A stretch of 64,000 nt of DNA, from contig OX359200.1 in assembly GCA_947172415.1 (NCBI GenBank), positions 3,350,501 to 3,414,500 of the forward strand, given 5' to 3'. The notes below the pieces were generated by a model. It worked only from the letters and a program-made list of their open reading frames with translations, searched no databases and was not told the DNA's origin. Both the position numbers and the translations under genes were made by a program. This DNA comes from Chondrosia reniformis (lineage: Eukaryota > Porifera > Demospongiae > Chondrillida > Chondrillidae). The first letter of the stretch is position 1. Each line of letters opens with the position of its first letter. This document shows positions 1 through 11,143 of this stretch, in pieces.

Positions 1-3000
1 TACAACTAGTTCATACAATTAGAACATAAAACTACTACATACAACCAGTACATGCAACTAATACCTACAACTATTAAATATAACTTCTACTAGTACATAC
101 AACTAGTTCTTACAACTAGTACATACAACTAGTACATACAATTGGTACATACAATTGTAACATTCAACAAGTCCATGCAACTAGGACCTACAACTAGTAA
201 ATATAACTAGTGCTAGTACATACAACTAGCACCTGCCTAGTACTTAGTATGACTAGTACTAGAACCTACAAGTAGTACATTTAAAATTATATACAAATAG
301 GACATACAACTAGTACATATACCTAGCACAAACAACTACTACGTATAACTAGTACATGCACATATAACTAGTACATATAAATAGTCCATACAACTAGTAC
401 ATGAACTAGAACTCCTACTATGACGTATAATTATTTCACACAATTAGTACATACATCTAGTACATACAACTAGTCCATAGAATTAGTGCTACAACTAGTA
501 CATACACCTAGTACATACAACCAGTACAAACAACTAGTAAATATAACTGGTAAATATAACTAATATATATAACTTGTGCTAGTACATTCAACTAGTAAAT
601 ATAACGATTAAATATTACTTGTACTAGAACATATTACTTGTACTAGAACATATTACTAGTTGATACAACTAGCACATACAGCTAGTACATACAACTAGTA
701 TATGCAATTAGTACTTACAACAAGTACCTAATTAGTACCTAATTATACTAGTGCTAGGACTTAAAACTAGTACCTATAAATAGTACCCAACTAGTACATA
801 TAACTAGTACATACACATATAATTGGTACCTATAAATAGTACATACAACTAGTACATACAATTAGTACATACAAATAGTACATATAATTAGTACATACAA
901 CTAGTACACAGAACTAGTACTTAAAACTAGATCATATAACTAGTACATAACTAGTACATACAATTAGTACATAGATTTAGTTCAAACAATTAGAACATAC
1001 AGCTACTACATAAAACTAATACCTATAATTAGTAAATATAGCTTGCAATAGTACATGCAACTAGTGCATAAAACTAGTACCTACAACTAGTAAATATTAC
1101 CATTACTAGTAAATGCAACTAGTTATTAGAACTAGTACATGCATCTAGTGCATAGCATACAGTTAACACATACCACTAGCACACACAACTAGTACATACA
1201 ACTAATATATACAACTAATACATACAACTAGTATATAACAAGTACATACAATAATGGTGTAAGGATTTCTTCTAACCGCGTCGAACTTATCATTGTAAAG
1301 GTTCATCTTTTGACTTTTAGAGCATCTAGAGATGCAGTTTTTTCCACTGTCACTGAAGAAGACCCCCAGGGTCGAAACGTTTGGCCGACAGAAGAATTAG
1401 AAAAAACTAGGTCTCTAGACGCTCTAAAAGTCGAAAGATGAACCTTTAGAAAGATAAGTACATACAACTAGAACATAAAACTTGTTCATACACTTAGAAC
1501 ATACAACTACTACATACTATTAGTACATACTACTAATACTTACAACTAGTAAATATAACTAATACTAGCATATACAACTAGTTCATACAGCTATTACATC
1601 CAACTATTACATACAACTAGTACCTACAACTAGTAAATATAACCAGTGCTAGTATGTACAGCTAGTACATACAACTAGTGCCTACAGTTAGTAAATATTA
1701 CCAGTACTAGTACATACCACTAGTACATAACTAGTACATACAAATGGTAAATACAATTATTATATATAATTATTATATATAAGTACATGCAACTATTACA
1801 TTCAGCTAGGACATATAACTAGTACCTACAACTAGTTAATATAACCATACCATGTACATACAACTAATACCTACTTAGTATCTAGTATTACTACTACTAG
1901 AACTTACAACTAGTGCACATAACCAGTACATACACCTAGTACATTCAACTAGTACATACAAATAGTACATACAACTAGTTCATACAAGTAGCACATCCAA
2001 CTAAGACATAAAACTAGTTCACATAACCAGTACATAACTAGTACATACAACTACTACATACACCTAGTACATACAACAAGTACATTCAACCAGTACGTTC
2101 AACTAGTACAAACAACTAGTATATCCAACTAGTTCATACATTTTGTACCTATGACTAGAACATTCACATATAACTAGTACAACTAGTATATACAACTAGT
2201 TCATACATTTTGAACCTATGACTAGAACATTCACATATAACTGGTACATATAAATAGTACATACAACTAGTACATCAAACTAGACCTCCAACTAATTCAA
2301 CTACTGAATATAACTAGTACTAGTACATACAATTTGTTCATACAACTAGTTCATACAACTAGAAGTACAACTAGTAAATACAACTATTACATACAATTAG
2401 TACATACACCTAATACATCCAACTAGTTATTAGAACTAGTACATACAACTAGTACATAACTAATACATACAGTCATAACATGCAACTTGTACACACAACT
2501 AGTACATTCAACTAGTACATTTAATTAGTACATACAACTATTATATAGAACTATAATAAGCAATTAGTTCATATAACTATTACATTCAACAAGTACATAG
2601 TTAATATAACTAGTACTTGTACATACAAATAGTACCTGCTTAGTAACTAGTTTTGCTAATACCAGAACCTACAACTAGTACATATAACTAGTAGATACAA
2701 CTAGTAAATACAACCATAACATAAAACTAGTTGACACCAACTACTACATATAACTAGTATATACACATTTAACTGTTCCATATAAATAGTACATACATCT
2801 ATAACATACCACTAGTGCATACAACTAGTACATACAACTATAACATAAAACTAGTACATACAACTGGTCCACACTACTAGTACATTCTACTAGTACATAT
2901 AACAAGTACAAAAAAGTAATACATATAATAAGTACATATAAATAGGACATGCATCTAGTACATACCACTAGTACATACAACTAGTACATACAACTATAAC

Positions 3001-6000
3001 ATAAAACTAGTACATACAACAAGTACACACTACTAGTACATTCTACTAGTACATATAACAAGTACTAACAAGTAATGCATATAACTAGTAAATACAACTA
3101 GTACACGCAACTATCACATACAATTAGTGCGAACAACTACTTCATACAACTTGCACCTACAACTAGTACCTATGACTTGAACATACACATATAAATAGTA
3201 CATACAACTAGGACATTAAACTAGAACTCCAACTACTATTATATACATATAACTAGTGCCTACTTAGTATCTAGATTAACTAGTACTCAAACTCACTAGT
3301 ACTAGTACATACAACTAGTCCATATATACACATATATATAACTAGTGCATACAGCCTATATTGGCACATATAATATGTACTTACCACTAGTAAATATAAC
3401 TAGTACTAGTACATTCAACTAGTTTATACAACTAGAAAATATAGCTTGTACTAACAACTAGTATATACAACTAGTACATACAACTATTACACACAACTAG
3501 TACATTCTACTAGTACGTATAACAAGTACAAACAAGTAATACATATAACTAGTACATACAACTAGTACATAAAACTAGCACATACAACTAGGCTAACAAC
3601 TACTTCATACAACTTGTACTTACAACTAGAACCTATGATTGAAACATACACATAAAATTAGTATATATAAATAGTACATACAACTAGGACATTAAACTAG
3701 AACTCCAACTAGTATTACATTTTACCAGTGCCTACTTAGTAAATAGGATTAACTAGTACTCAAGCTTACTAGTACTAATTCATACAACTACCACATACAA
3801 CTGGAAAATAAAACTAGAACTAGTACATAAAACCGGTACATACAACTGGTACTAACAACCAGTAACGAATACATACAACTAGTACATTAAACTAGAATAT
3901 ACAAATAGAACTTCCATCAACTTCATACAAATTGTACATAGCACTAGTACATATAACTAGAACATAAAAATTTTACTAGTACATAAAAATAGTAAGTACA
4001 ACCAGTACACACAACTAGTACATACAACTAGTACATATAACTAGAACTACAACTAGTACATAGAACTAGTACATAGAAGGACTACATAAAACTGATACAT
4101 ACAACTAGTACATGCAATTAGTACATAATAATTAGTACATTAAAATAGTGCATATAACTAGAACATTGGACTTTCGACTAGTACTTACAACTAGCAAACA
4201 TAACTATATACCACTTGCACATACAAAAAGTACATACAATTAGTACCTAAAATTAGTATATATGACCAGTACTAGAACATAAAACTACAACGTACAACTG
4301 GTACATACAACTAGTAACGAGTACGTACAAATAGTACATAGAACTAGTACATACAACTTGTACATACAATTAATACATATACTGATTACTTACAATTTGT
4401 ACTACGACTAGTTCATATAACTAGTATATACAACTCAAACATAGAACTAGTATATTCAAATAGTATCTACAATTAGTAAATTTAACTAGTACTAGTATAT
4501 AAACTAATACATTGAACTAGTACATACACGTAGCAACGAGTACATACAACTATATAATACCTACAACTGGTTCATACATCTAGTAACAAGTACATACAAC
4601 TAGTAATTAATAAATACAAGTAGCAACGAGTACATACAATTAGTACCTAAAACTAGTAAATATAACTAGTTCTGGTATAAACAACTGGTAAAGTACATAC
4701 AATTAGTACATACAACTAATACATATAACTAGTACATACAACAATTACCCATAACTTGTCCATACACCTAATACATATAATTAGATCATACAACCAGTAC
4801 GTACAACTAGTATTAAGCACATACAACAAGTCCCTCCCTAGTACATAGTATAACTAGTATTAGAACCTACAATTAGAACATACAAATAGTCCATACAACT
4901 AGTATATACAAACAATAGGTACAACTAGCACATATAACTGGTCCACACAACTACTACATATAACTAATACATGTAAATAGTACATACATCTAGTGCATAC
5001 AACTAGTACATACAACTTGTACATACATCAGATTCATATCTAGTGCATACAACTAGTACATACAGCTAGTGCATACAACTAGTACCTTCCTAGTACCTAT
5101 TATAACAAGTACAAAATCTACAACCAACAAGTAAATAAAAGTAGTACATACAACTAGAACATACAACTAGTACATAGCTAGTACATACAACTGGTATATA
5201 TATACAAATAGAACACAAAACTATTTCATACAATTTGTGCATAGAACTACTACATACAACTACCACATACAACTAGTACCTACAACTAGTAAATATAGCT
5301 ACTACTAGTCCATGTAACTAGTGAATAGAACTAGTACTTGTAACTAGTGAATAGAACTAGTACTTGCAACTAGTACGTATAACTAGTACTTGCAACTAGT
5401 ACATATAACTAGTACACACACCTACTACATATAACTAATACATAAAAATTTAACTAGTACATATAAATAGAACAAACGCATACTACATATAAGTAGTACA
5501 TACAACTAGTGCTTACAAGTACAAACTAGTAAATACAACTAGTACATACACCTAGACCATTCAACTACTACATATAACTAGTACATACATGTAGTACACA
5601 CAACTAGTACATACAACTAGTACATATAACTAGTTCATACAACTAATAATTAAAACATATAACTAATACAAACACCTAGTAAATACAACTAGTACATACA
5701 ACCTGTACATACAACTGATTCATTTCTAGTGCATAGAACTAGTACATAAAACTAGTTTCTAGTACATACGTCTAGTACCTTCCTAGTACCTAGTATAAGT
5801 AGTACAAGAATCTACCACAAGAACATAAAACTAGTACATACAACTAGTATATATTAATACAACTAGAACACACAACTAGTTCATACAATTTGTACATAGA
5901 ACTACTACATACAACTACCACATACAACTAGTACCCACAACTAGTAAATATAGATAGAACTAGTCCATACAACTAGTGAATATATCTAGTACTTCCAACT

Positions 6001-8403
6001 AGTACATATAACTAGTACACACACCTACTACATATAACTAATAAATAAACATTTAACTAGTACATATAAATAGTACATACACATATTACATATAAGTAGT
6101 ACATAAAACTAGTGCCTACAACTACAACCTAGTGCATATAACTAGTTCATACAACTAATAATTAGAACATATAACTAGTACATACTTCTAATAAATACAA
6201 CTAGTATATACAACTAATACATACAACTAGTACATATAACTAGTTCATACCACTACTACATATAGCCAGTACATATAAATAGTACATACATCTAGTACAT
6301 ACAACTAGTACATACAACTAGTACATAGAACTAATAAATACAACTAGTACATAAAACTAGTACACAGCTAGTACAAACAACTAGTGCATACAACTAGTGC
6401 ATACAACTAGTACATACAATAGTACATACAACTACCACATACAACTAGTACACACAACTAGCACCTCAACCAGTAAATATAACTATATAGTAATAGTACA
6501 TACAACTAGTACGTGTAATTAGCACATACAACCAGTATATACATACATCTAGTGCATACAACTAGTACATACAACTAGGTACATAGAACTAATAAATACA
6601 ACTAGTACATAAAACTAGTACACAACTAGTACAAACAACTAGTGCATACAAATAGTACATACAACTAGTACATACAATAGTACATACAACTACCACATAC
6701 AACTAGCACCTATAACCAGTAAATATAACTATACAGTTATAGTACATACAACCAGTACATGCAATTAGTATATGCAACCAGTACATACATCTACTACATA
6801 CAAGTAGTACATATAAGTGGTAAATACACATATAAATAGTACATATAAATAATACATTTAACTATTACATATATCTAGTTCATACAAATATAACGAATAC
6901 ATATAAGCCGTATATACAACTAGGACATACAACTAGTACATGTAAATATTACATACAACTAGTACATAAAACAATTGCCCACAACGAGTACATACAACTA
7001 GTACATACAACAAGTATCTCGTACAAACAACTAATGCCTACCTAGGTCCTAGCTAATATTTATGACTAGTATATTCATACAACTAGTACGTACAACTGGT
7101 ACATAACTATTACATACAATTAGTACATTCTACTAGTACAAACAATTCGAACAAACAACTACTACATACAACTTCTACATACAACTAGTATCTACAACTA
7201 GTAAATATAACTAGGACAAGTACATAAAACTCGTGCATACAACTAGTACATGCTACTAGTACATACAACTAGTACAAACCAAATAATACACACAACTAGA
7301 ACATGCAATTAGTACTTGCAACTAGTACATTCAACTAGTACATACAACTAGACCAAACAATTAGGTCAAATAATTATTACATATACCTACTACATATACC
7401 CTGTAAATACACGTATACCTTGTAATTATATATAGTACATACAACTAGTACTTACAGCTAGTGCATACAACCAATACATATAACTAGTCCATACACATAT
7501 AACTGGTACTTATAAATAGTACATACACATTGTACATATATACAAAGAGTTCATACAACTATAAACTAGTACATACAACTAGTTCATAGACCGAGAACAT
7601 AATACTAGAATGTACAACTTGTATACACAACTTGTATATAGCTACTACATACAACTAGTTCATACGTAAAACTAGTGCGTCCAACTCGTACATAACTAGT
7701 ACCTACAAGTAGTAAATATAACTAGTTCTAGTATGTAAAACTAGTACATGCAACTAGTACATCAAAAGACTACACACCACTAGCCCATACAACTAGTACA
7801 TACTACTAGTACAAACAACTAGGACATAAAACTAGTACATTCACCTACTACATATGACTAGTACATACACATATACCTAGAAATTATAAATAGTTCATAC
7901 AACTAGTGCATACAGCTAGTGCATACAACTAGTAGAGATAACTAGTACACAAGCATATAACTAGTACATACACATATAACTGGTGCTTATAAATAGTACA
8001 TACACATAGTACATGCACCTAGTACATACAACTAGTACATACAACGAGAAACTAGTATATACAAGTAGCTCATAGAACGAGTACATAATACTAGAACGTA
8101 CAACTTGTATATAAAAGTAGTACATAGCTACTACATACAAGTGAAAGCAACTAGGACATATAACTTGTATATTCACTTACTACATATAACTAGTTCATAC
8201 ACATATATCCAATTATTATAAATAGTACTGCAACTTGTACATACCCCTAGTTCATAAAACTAGTACATACAACTAGTACATACAACAAGTACCTTCCTAG
8301 TACCAAGTATAACTAGTACAAGAACCTACAACTAATACATTCAACTAGTACAACATACAACTAGTATATACATACAACTAGTACATTTAACTGGTACATA
8401 TAA
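1..8403. repeat. 13-bp satellite array A (main part)
   Basis: The stretch is built from a diverged 13-bp unit, consensus tacatacaactag. Common variants are tacctacaactag, taaatataactag and tacatataactag. Length changes are often in 6-bp steps: an extra tactag, or a 19-bp form tacatacacatataactag. Blocks of variants recur in the same order in array B, for example 2730-3070 against 28490-28690 and 906-1610 against 26815-27290, so there is a higher-order repeat above the 13-bp unit. Minus-strand open frames of 60-70 codons here are low-complexity by-products (runs of Tyr, Val, Cys, Leu, Ser) and no gene is visible. The array is cut by a foldback element at 1252-1455. It starts before the window, so its left end is unknown. 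Confidence 0.95.
1252..1455 (+). mobile_element. Foldback (inverted-repeat) element, internally deleted copy 1
   Basis: A 204-bp non-satellite insert sits in the 13-bp array. Its outer parts are inverted repeats: aaaggttcatctttt near the left pairs with gaaagatgaaccttt near the right, and gtctctagac-type sequence lies inside both arms. It is flanked by a 12-bp direct repeat, aagtacatacaa, at 1240-1251 and 1456-1467. The corresponding positions in array B hold this 12-mer once, at 27147-27158 and 34333-34344, with matching flanks and no insert. That is clear evidence of insertion with a 12-bp target duplication. Compared with the 270-bp copy at 44842-45111 (opposite orientation), about 66 bp of the inner left arm and loop are missing. 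It has no coding capacity and must have been mobilised in trans. A short tail of about 35 bp (ggatttcttctaac onward) lies outside the palindrome at the left end. Confidence 0.85.
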
Positions 8404-9010
8404 ATAATCAAAACAGGGGGACCCTTTAAGAGTTCAGCAGCCATTTTTAATGGCTGCCTTAGACAGCCCCCTCTATTGTTTTCATAAGGCGATTTTTGTA
8501 TAGCTTCATGTTACGGATATATATTAATATATATATATATATAAATATATATATAATACGAGTTTATACGCAACTATTATAACACATTTTATACGTCGAT
8601 AGATGTATAATACGAGTTCATACGCAACTATTGTAACACTTAATTTATACGTCAATACATCGTTTTTGCAAATGGTGGCGTTCAGGAAGCTTTAGTTAAC
8701 GAAGCTTTTCTGTCGCTATTTATAATTTTTAGGACACTTAAGCATCCTCAATCGTTAGGATTAAGAGTAATATGTCAAAGGACAACGATGTGGCCAAGTA
8801 GTTCGAGTAAATTCGGGGGACGGCAGCCCCACGAGTTTTTAAACTCGAACTACTTGTTATCCTAGGAACAGTCTTCGGTACAGATTCATAGCCTCTATGT
8901 TTGAAATTGGCAGCCATTTTAACTTAGAGATAAGTCATAGAGCTTCGGGGACACTTTTATCGAGTTCGGCGGTCATTTAATCCTAGGAACGGTCTTTGGA
9001 ACGCTATTTC
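8404..9010 (+). repeat. R module, copy 1 (non-satellite block inside the array)
   Basis: About 600 bp of complex sequence are embedded in the 13-bp satellite. In order it holds a GC-rich hairpin (ggctg at 8452-8456 with cagcc at 8464-8468), an (AT)n tract around 8520-8555, two tandem units of about 54 bp beginning tataatacgag at 8552 and 8606, a stretch around 8663-8780 including gcaaatggtgg, and a 62-bp palindromic hairpin (8795-8856). A tail then leads back into satellite. The same block occurs at 32631-33215 with the same flanking satellite variants, and its left half occurs inverted at 25880-26200. No open reading frame of note is present. It behaves as a fixed part of the higher-order repeat. 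Whether it began as a transposon is not decided by the sequence. Confidence 0.85.
8795..8856. repeat. 62-bp palindromic hairpin, copy 1
   Basis: The arms caagtagttcgagt (8795-8808) and actcgaactacttg (8843-8856) are perfect 14-bp inverted repeats around a GC-rich centre (cggcagcccc). Copies of the same length lie at 32998-33059 and, inverted, at 9458-9519. It resembles a miniature inverted-repeat element or a structured part of the R module. No target duplication is evident. Confidence 0.8.
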
Positions 9011-9457
9011 ATCCAATTTGTACTTACAATTAGTACCTATGACTAGAACATTCACATATAACTGGTACATATAAATAGTATATAACAAGTACATCAAACT
9101 AGACCTCCAACTATTACAACTACTGAATATATCTAGTACTAGTACTAGTACATACAACTAGTAAATATTACTAGTACTAGTACATATTAGAACTAGCACA
9201 TGGAACTAGTACATAACTAATACATACAGTTAATACACACAACTAGTACATACCACTAGTTTTTACAACTAATACATACAACTAGTATATAACCAGTACA
9301 TACAACTAGTACATAAAATTAGTTCATACAATTAGAACATACAACTATTACATACAACTAGTACATACAACTAGTACATAAAAGTAATTCATACAATTAC
9401 AACATACAACTACTACATACACAAGGACAAACAACTAATACCTACAAGGAGTAAAAA
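9011..9457. repeat. 13-bp satellite array A, terminal segment
   Basis: The 13-bp satellite resumes after R. The first 150 bp (acttacaattagtacctatg onward, including caaactagacctccaact) match 33225-33350 in array B almost base for base. The segment stops abruptly at the inverted 62-bp hairpin. In array B the homologous sequence (33755-33795) continues as satellite, so 9457 is a rearrangement breakpoint. Confidence 0.9.
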
Positions 9458-9519
9458 CAAGTAGTTCGAGTTAAAAAACTCGTGGGGCTGCCGCCCCCCG
9501 AATGAACTCGAACTTCTTG
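9458..9519 (-). repeat. 62-bp palindromic hairpin, inverted copy at the array A edge
   Basis: This has the same 62-bp hairpin as in the R modules but in the opposite orientation: caagtagttcgagt at the left, aactcgaacttcttg at the right with one arm mismatch, and ggggctgccgcccccc in the centre. It forms the exact border between satellite and the 16-kb non-satellite block. The palindrome extends by a few bases of R-specific sequence on the left (aacaag), which suggests it is a piece of an inverted R module and not an independent insertion. Confidence 0.75.
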
Positions 9520-10564
9520 GCTCCCTTCGGTCGCTGTGGCCTTATTATTACCAATCATGTTCATCCTACTGGTATACTCTATTAAACACTTCTATGAACA
9601 ATTATCAATTAATAAGTACATTAGAAACAGAAAAAAGAGTGTGACTGAAGAGTATTAGGTTTTGGTACTATCAAGCATGTATTTTGCAGGAACACTGAAG
9701 TATGCACTAAAATGACTTGTAAATTAATAGTGCAATAAATGAGATATGACAGATATGGTATGGGTATGGTTTCTTTCTTTGGTTCCAAACATGTTCATCC
9801 AGTGCTTCTCAGAAATTCATTGATTTGTTGGAAGGAATATGTGGATACCTGAAGGAAAAGAGTACACTTACATATTAACAGCACTTGGCAGTAGTGTGCA
9901 TGAGTTAATTAGCAATCATATTATATGTACATTTACTTGTTAGACTTGCTAATGAAATGCTTGCTCACTCCTTATGTCTACCCGATGCAGGTCTAAGTTA
10001 TGCATTCATAGTGATTCAAAACATGTATCTTCTTCTATAATATTTTTTCCTTCTAGTTGTGAAGGTAAGGAGTGACCTGCAATGATGTGAGAACAATTAG
10101 AAATTTGCAATGAATTTTGTAAGTGAAAGCCAAATGAGGTATAAAATTAAAGAAATTGAAACTGTTGACTTACCAGAAAGCTTTTAAATTGCCTGCTCCA
10201 TGCATCCTTGCTTCTTAGTATAAAGGACAAAAGAGGACAATAACTGTGACACAGCCAACCACACGTCAGAGAAAACATTCAAAATTACAAAGTACATATG
10301 AACTCAAACTAACACCTTGTATTGCTGTAGAGTGTGACTTATTGTCAAAATACATTGCTGCTGTAGAAAATTTACAAACACTTAGAAAATACATTATACG
10401 TAAACTACAAATATACTGCAGTGAGTTCAAAATAGCCTCAAATACTAAATTCTATATAACTTGACATCACCACGTCAGCCTTTGCAGTCACCGTATTCTA
10501 CCATTCACTTACCATGATACACAAACACTGCAACCGATGATGGTAGTTGGCACATTTGTGTATA
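9520..10564. other. AT-rich non-satellite sequence downstream of the Helitron coding region
   Basis: No gene is supported here. The open frame at 10246-10464 (72 codons, plus strand) has no recognisable domain. Because the Helitron is on the minus strand, its 3' end (CTRR preceded by a hairpin, read on the minus strand) should lie in or near this interval. I could not single out a convincing candidate by eye. Confidence 0.5.
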
Positions 10565-11143
10565 TCACTCTTCAGGAGCCCACTGTGACATGAAGGTGGT
10601 AAATGGAGCAAACCCTAAGGAACATTTTGCAGACACCGTTGGAAGAATGGCAGTGAAATGAGAGGAATCCAGAAATCCTAAAAGTGGAACATGCTCTTCT
10701 GGGACTGCATCAGAGCGATAGCAAATGCTGTTATTCAACCTCTTGTCTCTCATTTCAAACAGATCTTGCAATTCAGTAGGTGTTACATCCTGCTTAATTG
10801 GTTGGAGCTGCTTTCCTTCATCTTGAAGGCATCTGCCGTACATCACACCATACAACCAAATAGACCTCTCCAAAATCATTGCCAGTGCATGCAGATGAAA
10901 TTGGTTTCCCCATCACTTGTCAGTGATCGAACTGCAGAGTAGTTCCAGCCACTGTACTTCTGCTGCTTTAGCAACTGAAGCAGCATCTCGTTTCTGCAAC
11001 GGTGAAAGTATCCTAGCAGTTGGCTGAATGACTTTTAGCATATGTTGTTGATGCACAATGAGGCTATAAGCGGTCACCAATCTCAAGTGGCACATGTACT
11101 GCTCTGTTCCACAGAGGGCCAACATAACATATGATACATACAA
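10565..11143 (-). pseudogene. Broken OTU-like cysteine protease domain at the Helitron C-terminus
   Basis: This continues the Helitron protein past the end of its uninterrupted frame. Animal and plant Helitrons often carry an OTU-type (ovarian tumour family) peptidase domain beside Rep and helicase. The catalytic-Cys region (GGGNCMYHML, where family members usually have DGNC) lies in the upstream frame near 11150. After a frameshift at about 11119-11130 the expected continuation ALCGTEQYMCHLRL appears in another frame. An in-frame TGA follows at about 10913-10915, and beyond it the same frame runs on as WGNQFHLHALAMILERS, then to a catalytic-His-like motif DSSHFTAILP near the end. The domain is thus recognisable end to end but carries one frameshift, one stop and a Gly where Asp is expected. 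It is non-functional as it stands. The OTU assignment rests on motifs and position only. Confidence 0.7.

Noticed and set aside
1353..1378. Calling a complete active hammerhead ribozyme
   Set aside because: The core-like motif is present, but no UH cleavage site or convincing stems I and III could be drawn, so it is kept only as a hypothesis.
1..9457. Tyr/Val/Cys-rich minus-strand open frames (for example 7961-8176)
   Set aside because: They are translations of the 13-bp satellite and are not genes.
10246..10464. 72-codon plus-strand open frame
   Set aside because: There is no domain. It lies in the probable 3' flank of the Helitron and its composition is that of AT-rich non-coding DNA.
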